A stretch of 64,000 nucleotides of DNA from Acinetobacter lwoffii (GTDB lineage Bacteria > Pseudomonadota > Gammaproteobacteria > Pseudomonadales > Moraxellaceae), in assembly GCF_015602705.1 (NCBI RefSeq), contig NZ_CP059081.1, forward strand, positions 1,497,702 through 1,561,701, read 5' to 3'. Below the pieces are notes generated by a model. The model had not been told where the DNA came from. It ran no database searches and was given only the letters and a program-made list of their open reading frames with translations. Positions 1 through 5,567 of the stretch are shown in pieces (positions within the stretch are counted from its first letter, which is position 1; every line of letters begins with the position of its first letter). The translations under genes were made by a program, and so were the position numbers.

Positions 1-450
1 AGAAAAAATCTGCCGGCTGATCTCACGCAGATGACTATAGTATTGGCTGACAATAGACTTGAAATCCGGATGGTCTGGCCATAAGGTGGGCCCAAGTAAA
101 GGACAGTCTTTTCTTACCCCCTGATAATCATAATTGACATCATAGGCTTCTTTTAAATCATAACTGTTGCCGGCAAACTGTTCTTCGCCAATCGGCACAT
201 AGCCACTATGGTTTTTTGATTTGCCAATATAGTGCTGCATTTTGGTGTCCAGATCCTGAGAAAAATAGGACTGGGCCATTTCAATCAGGGCTTTGGCGTA
301 ATCAGAATTAAACTGGCTACCTTGCAGATAAAGAAATCCGACTTCTTTACAGGCATGATCCAGAGCATGAGCAACTTCAATACGATCGGCTAAATCCGGA
401 CTTTGTAATTTTGAAATATCAACCAGTGGGAGTACATATTGCGCTTGCAT
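1..450 (-). CDS. 2OG-Fe(II) oxygenase, isopenicillin N synthase family (partial)
   Basis: This reading frame runs from an ATG at 450 to the left edge of the window without a stop, so only the N-terminal 150 residues are present. The start MQAQYVLPLVDIS, then DHACKEVGFLYLQG and the SHSGYVP-like stretch KNHSGYVPIGEEQ, fit the DIOX_N domain of isopenicillin-N-synthase-type non-haem iron oxygenases. The HxD...H iron triad would lie in the missing part. A GAGGTG ribosome site precedes the ATG. It lies 77 bp downstream of the ABC transporter ATPase on the same strand and is probably in the same operon, so it may act on the imported compound. That role is inference; the family call rests on the visible half. 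Confidence 0.75.
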   Translation of the reverse strand, partial: MQAQYVLPLVDISKLQSPDLADRIEVAHALDHACKEVGFLYLQGSQFNSDYAKALIEMAQSYFSQDLDTKMQHYIGKSKNHSGYVPIGEEQFAGNSYDLKEAYDVNYDYQGVRKDCPLLGPTLWPDHPDFKSIVSQYYSHLREISRQIFS

Positions 451-527
451 GATAATCACCTCTAATGTTGGTCGTCCAACACAGCGATTAAAACCTTCGG
501 GTCGTCCCAAAGGCATTTTGGATAAGA

Positions 528-1409
528 TTATTTATTGCTGCTGACCTTGGTCATACGCGGAATGACCGGCAGTTCTGCTAGTGCCGGATCCAGTTCATCT
601 TCTTCAGCATGCACCAGATAATCGACACGTTGTCTTAACTGTTTAAATTCAGGACTAAGCATGACGTCTGGATGGCGTGGACGAGGTAGATCAACTTCGA
701 TAATTTCCTTGATTTCACCCGGATTGGCTTTCAGCGCCACAATACGGTCGGCCAGTAAAATGGCTTCATCCATATCGTGAGTCACAAAAATGATGGTGAT
801 GTCGATATTTTGCCAAAGATCCATCAGATGACGCTGCATTTTTTGCCGGGTATGCGGATCGAGTGCTCCAAAGGGTTCATCCATCAACAGGATCTTCGGT
901 TCATTGACCAAAGCCCGGGCAATCGCGACACGCTGTTTCATCCCGCCAGACAGCTCATGCGGATACTGGTTTTCATACTTTTCCAGACCAATGATATTGA
1001 TCCATTCACGTGCCTGCGCTTCGGCAGCTGCACTACTTTGGCCTTTCATGCGCGGGCCAAACATGACATTTTCCTTGACGGTTTTCCATGGAAACAGGGT
1101 ATAGCCCTGGAACACCATGCCACGCTCTGGACTTGGGCCGGTAATCGGCTGGCCATCCACCAGAATCTCACCACTGCTATAAGGATCCAGACCGGCGACT
1201 ACACGGCTAAAGGTTGACTTGCCGCAACCGGAAGGCCCAATCACACAGATGAACTCCCGCTTATGAATTTTCAAATTTAGTGCATTTAAAACCGTACGCT
1301 CGGTTTTGCCATGACTGAATTTTTGCGTCAATTGCTTCGCTTCCAGAATCACCGGACGGCTATAAATCTTGTCAAAGTATTCGCGGGTATTAAATTCAGT
1401 GTTTTGCAT
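528..1409 (-). CDS. ABC transporter ATP-binding protein, NitT/TauT type
   Basis: This is the cytoplasmic ATPase of a nitrate/sulfonate/taurine-type importer. Visible motifs are Walker A GPSGCGKST near residue 58, the signature LSGGMKQR, Walker B ILLMDEPFGALD and the H-loop VTHDMDEA. The length of about 293 residues is normal for the family. The start is placed at the ATG at 1409 because it overlaps the stop of the permease as TGATG, a typical sign of translational coupling; an ATG 21 bp upstream lies inside the permease gene. No substrate-binding protein is seen next to it; it may lie beyond the left edge. The substrate cannot be told from the sequence, but a nitrogen or sulfur compound is likely given the sigma-54 promoter and the nitrate genes nearby. 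Confidence 0.88.
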   Translation of the reverse strand: MQNTEFNTREYFDKIYSRPVILEAKQLTQKFSHGKTERTVLNALNLKIHKREFICVIGPSGCGKSTFSRVVAGLDPYSSGEILVDGQPITGPSPERGMVFQGYTLFPWKTVKENVMFGPRMKGQSSAAAEAQAREWINIIGLEKYENQYPHELSGGMKQRVAIARALVNEPKILLMDEPFGALDPHTRQKMQRHLMDLWQNIDITIIFVTHDMDEAILLADRIVALKANPGEIKEIIEVDLPRPRHPDVMLSPEFKQLRQRVDYLVHAEEDELDPALAELPVIPRMTKVSSNK

Positions 1410-2353
1410 CAGTTGGCTCCCGGTTTCCATTTAAATAAGCGTTGTCCCAGTTTCATTAAAATCACATCACACAGCAGACCAATCACACCGATAATCAGGA
1501 TCGCGGCAAAGACATTATCAAAGTTTTGATAGCGGGCTTGCTGGGTAATAAACCATGTGATTCCTGAGGTACTGCCGATCAGTTCTGCTACGATCAGGTA
1601 AGTCCATGCCCAGCCGAGCAACACACGCAGATTACGGTAAATTTCAGGCAGGGCGGCAGGAATCACCACATGTAACAGACTTTTGAGTTTATTGGTGCCC
1701 AGAGTAAAACCGGCTTCGATCAGGCTGCGATCCACCAGACGTGTGGTATTGGCAATAATCAGGATTTGCTGGAACAAGGTTCCAATCACAATAATGGCAA
1801 TTTTTGGTGCATCATTAATTCCGAGAATTGCCACTGCCAGTGCACCAAAGGCCGGAGCAGGCAAATAGCGGAAGAATTCGACAAAGGGTTCGATCAGCTG
1901 GGAAATTTTATTTGAAAACCCGCATAAAATACCGAGTGGAATACCGACCAAGGAAGAAATAAAGAACGCAGTAAAGACCAGCTTGATACTGTGCCACAGA
2001 CTTTCATGAAACCAGGGTGCATTGGCCTGAGCAGGCTCCGTGGTAAAGGCCGTGACCAGTGCAATCGCAACTTCATGTGGTGCAGGCAGATAAATCGGGT
2101 TGACCAGAATACCCTGCGGCGGAGCCAGACCCTGATCTACCGCAGACTGCGCAGCAGAAAAAAACTGGTCTTTATCAATACGACTTTCGACCTGTAAATA
2201 GGCAACACTACCTGAATCAGTAATCTGGACTTGTGGATGCCAGATAAATGGCAAGTAGCTGACTGCACACCAAATTAAAATTGGTATTAAAAAAGACCCC
2301 AAGCCAAACAGCAATTTATTTCTTTGACTGAGTTCACGTGCAACGTAACTCAT
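1409..2353 (-). CDS. ABC transporter permease, NitT/TauT type
   Basis: This is an integral membrane permease of the BPD_transp_1 (SsuC/TauC/NrtB) kind. An N-terminal membrane segment (residues about 17-38) is followed by a roughly 80-residue polar stretch that is probably periplasmic. After it comes a multi-helix core with an EAA-type loop (EAGFTLGTNKLKSLLHVVIPAALPEI). The ATG at 2353 is preferred over an upstream TTG because GAGGGG lies seven bases before it. It is translationally coupled to the ATPase. A sigma-54 type promoter lies about 50 bp upstream, and the IS element begins 136 bp upstream. The longer N-terminal insert compared with plain SsuC is visible; its role is unknown. Confidence 0.85.
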   Translation of the reverse strand: MSYVARELSQRNKLLFGLGSFLIPILIWCAVSYLPFIWHPQVQITDSGSVAYLQVESRIDKDQFFSAAQSAVDQGLAPPQGILVNPIYLPAPHEVAIALVTAFTTEPAQANAPWFHESLWHSIKLVFTAFFISSLVGIPLGILCGFSNKISQLIEPFVEFFRYLPAPAFGALAVAILGINDAPKIAIIVIGTLFQQILIIANTTRLVDRSLIEAGFTLGTNKLKSLLHVVIPAALPEIYRNLRVLLGWAWTYLIVAELIGSTSGITWFITQQARYQNFDNVFAAILIIGVIGLLCDVILMKLGQRLFKWKPGAN

Positions 2354-2402
2354 AGTGTTGCCCCTCAATATTACAAATTTTATAAAACGTAATACTAAAT
2401 AA

Positions 2403-2417
2403 GCAAAATGGATGCCA
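2403..2417 (-). promoter_or_regulatory. sigma-54 (-24/-12) promoter for the ABC operon
   Basis: Read on the minus strand the sequence is TGGCATCCATTTTGC, with the GG and GC doublets exactly ten bases apart. That is the hallmark of RpoN promoters. The predicted start of transcription is near 2391, about 38 bp before the permease ATG. The element is intact on the gene side of the IS. Any activator site further upstream may have been moved away by the IS. Confidence 0.65.
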
Positions 2418-2488
2418 TTTCATCCCAAATCCTGAAATGACTCTTAAAATGGCTTATTTTTATAGAAAAAATTAGCAGACAACTCTTA

Positions 2489-2504
2489 GGGTCTGTTGAC
2501 ATTT
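2489..2504. repeat. IS left inverted repeat
   Basis: GGGTCTGTTGACATTT, the left terminal repeat, lies 18 bp beyond the transposase stop codon. It matches the right end in 13 of 16 positions. Confidence 0.82.
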
Positions 2505-2521
2505 ACTGTTCATAATTAACC

Positions 2522-3268
2522 CTATAAAGGTAGCCATAAAAATATACAGGCTAAAGCAACAGAACTTTGATAATTTCTTTTGAGCTTGTCATATCGAGTA
2601 GCTATTCCTCTAAATTGCTTTAATCTACAAAACATATTTTCAACTAAATGCCTGATTTTATATAAACACCAGTCCATATGGTCATTGTTTGATTGGCTAT
2701 TTGTTTTCTTTGGTATATTCGCTTTAGTCCCTGTTTTTCTGATCTGCTCACGCAGTGGTTCTGAATCATAGCCTTTATCTGCGCATACCACTTCTGTCTC
2801 TTTTAAATCTAATGTTGCTATTAAATCAGGTGCAACTTTGATGTCATGTGTAGTGCCATCGGTAATCATGAAATCAATAGGATTGCCATGTGCATCAACA
2901 ATCAAATGTATTTTTGAGGAGTTTCCCCCTACACTTTTAGAAATAGATTGATTCGCTATGCCGGCAGAATGTTGATGAGCACGTACATGAGAGCCATCAA
3001 TAAAAATCCACTCCATATCGGGACATGAGGCTAGTAATTTGAATAATCTAAGTAACTTACCGCTGCTTGACCAATGATTAAAACGTTTGAAAATAGAGTT
3101 GGAATGACCAAAACAACAAGGAATATCTCGCCACGGACAGCCTGTTCTAATTCTATAGAGAATAGCTTCAATAAAATTGCGTAAATTTGAGTTGTGGTGA
3201 ATGGATAAATTACGCAGAATAACTTTCAACTTTTGCCAGTGTTGATCTGTCAGCATGGTACGAGGCAT
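2522..3268 (-). CDS. IS5-type DDE transposase
   Basis: The protein has 248 residues in one uninterrupted frame. An N-terminal DUF4096-like helix-turn-helix part (LTDQHWQKLKVIL through RTGCPWRDIP) is followed by a DDE nuclease core. The three acidic residues are visible in FIDGSHVRA, VCADKGYDSE and HLVENMFCRLKQFR. The last contains the spaced R, E and K of the IS5/IS4 superfamily. Many relatives of this type need a programmed frameshift between two frames, but here one frame suffices. The gene appears intact, so the element may still be mobile. Confidence 0.92.
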   Translation of the reverse strand: MPRTMLTDQHWQKLKVILRNLSIHHNSNLRNFIEAILYRIRTGCPWRDIPCCFGHSNSIFKRFNHWSSSGKLLRLFKLLASCPDMEWIFIDGSHVRAHQHSAGIANQSISKSVGGNSSKIHLIVDAHGNPIDFMITDGTTHDIKVAPDLIATLDLKETEVVCADKGYDSEPLREQIRKTGTKANIPKKTNSQSNNDHMDWCLYKIRHLVENMFCRLKQFRGIATRYDKLKRNYQSSVALACIFLWLPL

Positions 3269-3330
3269 AGCGAATAGTAAAATTGGGTTTGGCGATTTGA
3301 TTTTACTACTTCGCTATTTTTTTAAGCTAA

Positions 3331-3346
3331 AAGTGTCAACACACCC
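3331..3346. repeat. IS right inverted repeat
   Basis: AAGTGTCAACACACCC is the right terminal repeat, about 60 bp upstream of the transposase ATG. It is followed by TA, as at the left flank. Confidence 0.82.
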
Positions 3347-3412
3347 TAATCATATTCAAGAAGTTAGATCAGAATGCAAAGATTTTTAATCATTTTCTGG
3401 AAAATAGACTCA

Positions 3413-3446
3413 ATAAAAAAGACCCGAAAAATCAGGCCTCTTTTTT
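3413..3446 (-). terminator. terminator after nasS
   Basis: AAAAAAGA and TCTTTTTT form the arms of an imperfect hairpin 13 bp beyond the nasS stop codon. Runs of A and T on both sides make it work in either direction. It lies between nasS and the IS, so nasTS and the ABC operon were separate transcription units before the insertion. Confidence 0.6.
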
Positions 3447-3458
3447 CAGTAACATCAT

Positions 3459-4475
3459 TTAGCCAATAATGTCTGCATGCTGGTTTTGCAAGCTATAGAT
3501 GCACTGCTGTGCAATCTGTTTTTTCTCGGCTGCGGTCATTTCAATATCTTCCCATTTCTGCATCTGCTGCAGAAGCCAGATAAAATCATCGACTTTCGGT
3601 TTGGCACTTTCTCCAACAAAATTCCGGATAATATTCTTGATTTTGTAAAAGTCATAGACATGCCGCTGGGCGGAACATTCAAACTGAATAATCTGATAAT
3701 CCACCAGCATGTTCCATACGTCTGATAAATCGCTGCGCTGCTTTAAATCATCCTGCGCTTTTTGTACAGCCTTGACCACTGCCTCTACGGTAAATGGATG
3801 CTGTTCTGCCCATTCTTGGGTCATGGCCAAGACTTTATCGGCAACTTTTGGAATGACATTCTGGCTGGCAGCGACAATAAAGCTATAGCCTTCAAGTTTG
3901 GCCTGAATATTCCAGGGTTCTCCCACGCAAAACCCATCAAATACCTGTTCTGCGATTCCTTTTACCATAGAAGGCGGTGGAGAGGTCATCAGCTGGATAT
4001 TCTTGGCCAGTTGTGGATCAGTCAGTGCCAGCCATTCTTTTAAACAGTAATGGTGAATCGAATATTTATAAACATAGGCCAGATTGATGGAATGATTCTG
4101 TTGTAAAGCCAGTACAAGTTTCTTTGAGGTAATCTGTTCATCATCCTCAGGCTGGATGCCGAGTTCATAACACAGATCTTGGCGCAGACTAATAAAAGCC
4201 TGATTCACACTCAGTACTAGAGGGGTTTGTAAAGCCACCTGTAACTGGTCTGTGCCCAGGGCAGCAGCGGGCAACATGGCAGACAGGCAATGTGCAGCAT
4301 CCAGAAAGCCATAGGCCAGACGGTCACGCAAACTTGACCATGAGGCTTCGCGGATTAAATTGATGGTTAATCCTTGCTCGGCAAAATACCCCTGTTTTTC
4401 AGCCCAGAGAATGGCAACACAATCAAGTAAAGGAATATAGCCAATATTGAGTTCAGTTTTTTCTAATGTGGACAT
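3459..4475 (-). CDS. nasS: nitrate/nitrite sensor protein NasS (NrtA-like, cytoplasmic)
   Basis: The protein is related to the periplasmic nitrate-binding proteins NrtA/CmpA (start LNIGYIPLLDCVAILWAEKQGYF, later VKGIAEQVFDGFCVGEPWN). It has no signal peptide, as expected for NasS, which binds nitrate or nitrite in the cytoplasm. In studied systems NasS holds the antiterminator NasT inactive and releases it when nitrate is present. The start at 4475 is chosen because AAGGAA precedes it and it lies ten bases after the nasT stop; a longer frame would overlap nasT by 56 bp. The length is about 338 residues. Pairing with nasT makes the assignment firm. Confidence 0.88.
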   Translation of the reverse strand: MSTLEKTELNIGYIPLLDCVAILWAEKQGYFAEQGLTINLIREASWSSLRDRLAYGFLDAAHCLSAMLPAAALGTDQLQVALQTPLVLSVNQAFISLRQDLCYELGIQPEDDEQITSKKLVLALQQNHSINLAYVYKYSIHHYCLKEWLALTDPQLAKNIQLMTSPPPSMVKGIAEQVFDGFCVGEPWNIQAKLEGYSFIVAASQNVIPKVADKVLAMTQEWAEQHPFTVEAVVKAVQKAQDDLKQRSDLSDVWNMLVDYQIIQFECSAQRHVYDFYKIKNIIRNFVGESAKPKVDDFIWLLQQMQKWEDIEMTAAEKKQIAQQCIYSLQNQHADIIG

Positions 4476-4485
4476 ATGCTTTTCC

Positions 4486-5064
4486 TTATTGGCCCAGTAA
4501 CAGCTTCTGTGCATCCAGTAAGCGTCTGGCCATTTCACCAATGGTAATCCGGTGACTCATGGCATTTTTACGCAATAAAGCAAAGGCTTGTTCTTCCGTT
4601 AAGGCATGCAGCTGGATGAGCAGGGCTTTGGCTTTATCGATATCTTTACGGTCAACCAGCTTGTCCTGGGTTTCTTTTAAATCGTTCAGCAGCTTTTTAT
4701 GTTTGCGAAACTGTTCAATTGAAATTTCCAGAATGCTTTCTAGTTTCGTGGGATCAATACCATCGACAATATAGGCCGTGATTCCGGCATCAATCGCACT
4801 CTTGATGGTGTCTTTATTGGAGTTCTGGGTAAACAGCACGGTCGGAAGTTCATATTGGCTGACACAGCTTTCAATAATATCCCGATGCGGATGATCCATA
4901 TTCAGCAGGATCACATCTGCATGAATACCCTTAACATGTACCATATTCAGGTCATTCAGGATTAAACAGGCCACCACCTGAAAATCATGTGAAAGTAAGG
5001 ATTCCTGGATGAATTGGGCGCGCTCCAGATCATCATCAATAAGAGCAATTCGTAATTTGGACAT
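4486..5064 (-). CDS. nasT: ANTAR-domain antitermination regulator NasT
   Basis: An N-terminal receiver-like domain (residues 1-120) is joined by a coiled stretch to a C-terminal ANTAR RNA-binding domain (about 130-188: DRKDIDKAKALLIQLHALTE through EMARRLLDA). The acidic cluster DDD at 10-12 is kept, but the usual phospho-acceptor Asp is Asn55 in ILLNMDHP. This suggests control by NasS binding rather than phosphorylation. ANTAR proteins bind pairs of stem-loops with six-base loops having A1 and G4 and prevent terminator formation. Three such leaders lie in this window, before nirB, narK and nirC. nasT is the first gene of the nasTS operon, behind its own sigma-54 element. Confidence 0.9.
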   Translation of the reverse strand: MSKLRIALIDDDLERAQFIQESLLSHDFQVVACLILNDLNMVHVKGIHADVILLNMDHPHRDIIESCVSQYELPTVLFTQNSNKDTIKSAIDAGITAYIVDGIDPTKLESILEISIEQFRKHKKLLNDLKETQDKLVDRKDIDKAKALLIQLHALTEEQAFALLRKNAMSHRITIGEMARRLLDAQKLLLGQ

Positions 5065-5110
5065 GGAATATTTTCAAGTAAGGCCTAAGGAATATTCAAG
5101 CAGGAGTAAA

Positions 5111-5125
5111 GCAAAAAACATGCCA
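5111..5125 (-). promoter_or_regulatory. sigma-54 promoter for nasTS
   Basis: On the minus strand the sequence reads TGGCATGTTTTTTGC, with GG and GC ten bases apart. The predicted transcript start is near 5099, about 35 bp before the nasT ATG. It lies back to back with the nirB promoter at 5262, so one activator-binding region between them could serve both directions. Confidence 0.68.
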
Positions 5126-5261
5126 TTAAATTGGTGCATAAAATTCTATTTTTCTGTTCAATTTAGTGCATAGCTTTAGGGATTTCAGCTGATGGCTGAT
5201 CAAAATGAAGCGTTTAGGTAGATCATCTGCCTGAAATAAGGCGTTTTCTTATTGGAAAAGT

Positions 5262-5277
5262 TGGCACGATTTCTGCA
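5262..5277 (+). promoter_or_regulatory. sigma-54 promoter for the nirB operon
   Basis: TGGCACGATTTCTGCA is nearly a consensus RpoN promoter, with GG at 5263-5264 and GC at 5275-5276. Transcription should begin near 5287, immediately before the first ANTAR hairpin at 5289. This leaves a leader of about 280 nt before nirB. Confidence 0.78.
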
Positions 5278-5288
5278 TTTATTAAATC

Positions 5289-5333
5289 GTCAAAGATGAC
5301 TTTCAATACTAACAACGGCCAACGATGTCCGTT
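5289..5333 (+). promoter_or_regulatory. ANTAR (NasT) two-hairpin RNA element in the nirB leader
   Basis: Hairpin P1 is GTC, loop AAAGAT, GAC (5289-5300). Hairpin P2 is AACGGCC, loop AACGAT, GTCCGTT (5314-5333), with one internal C-U mismatch. Both loops have six bases with A at position 1 and G at position 4, the known ANTAR recognition signature. The linker is 13 nt, exactly as in the narK leader. The target protein is most likely the neighbouring NasT. P1 on its own is a short stem; the evidence lies in the paired arrangement and its recurrence. Confidence 0.78.
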
Positions 5334-5341
5334 CTGATCGT

Positions 5342-5366
5342 AATTGCACTTTCAAGGAGTGTGATT
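5342..5366 (+). terminator. hairpin directly after the ANTAR element, possible weak terminator
   Basis: AATTGCACT and AGTGTGATT pair over nine positions (two G-U) around a seven-base loop. The sequence GGTATTTCGTT follows. The T-run is poor, so intrinsic termination here is uncertain. A different hairpin occupies the same place in the narK leader. Confidence 0.35.
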
Positions 5367-5493
5367 GGTATTTCGTTCAGCACAGGATAAATGACATGGT
5401 CAGTTGTTCAGCAATACAAAACGCACAAGCGTTTCAACCCTTCCTCCAGCATTACAAAGCGCTGGGTTGCGGTATTTACAACATATTCAATCA

Positions 5494-5532
5494 GCAGACA
5501 TATCAATGCCTAGACGTGATATGCGGCTTTTT
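5494..5532 (+). terminator. possible intrinsic terminator in the nirB leader
   Basis: CATATC (5499-5504) and GATATG (5518-5523) form a stem, outer GC pairs may extend it, and TTTTT follows at 5528-5532. It ends about 35 bp before the nirB ATG. The stem is AT-rich and therefore weak. Its position makes it a candidate for the structure that NasT must overcome. Confidence 0.35.
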
Positions 5533-5567
5533 ATCATCTTTAAAAAAACAATAGTTGGAGTGCAGAT

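Larger units (their letters stand above)
2489..3346 (-). mobile_element. IS5-family-like insertion sequence
   Basis: The element is 858 bp long and carries a single transposase gene. Its ends are imperfect inverted repeats, GGGTCTGTTGACATTT on the left and GGGTGTGTTGACACTT on the right (13 of 16 bases identical). The flanking bases on both sides read TA, which fits a short target duplication. It sits between the nasS gene with its terminator and the sigma-54 promoter of the ABC operon. No cargo gene is present. A named IS cannot be assigned without a search. Confidence 0.88.

Noticed and set aside
777..1217. Plus-strand frame of 146 codons inside the ABC ATPase gene
   Set aside because: It lies wholly opposite a gene with all ATPase motifs and shows no protein family pattern.
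2522..3268. IS as carrier of a composite transposon
   Set aside because: Only one copy is found in the window and no second end or cargo is seen.
5132..5176. NtrC-like half sites (GGTGCA and AGTGCA) between the nasT and nirB promoters
   Set aside because: The halves are not arranged as the usual close palindrome, so an activator site could not be supported, although one is expected here.
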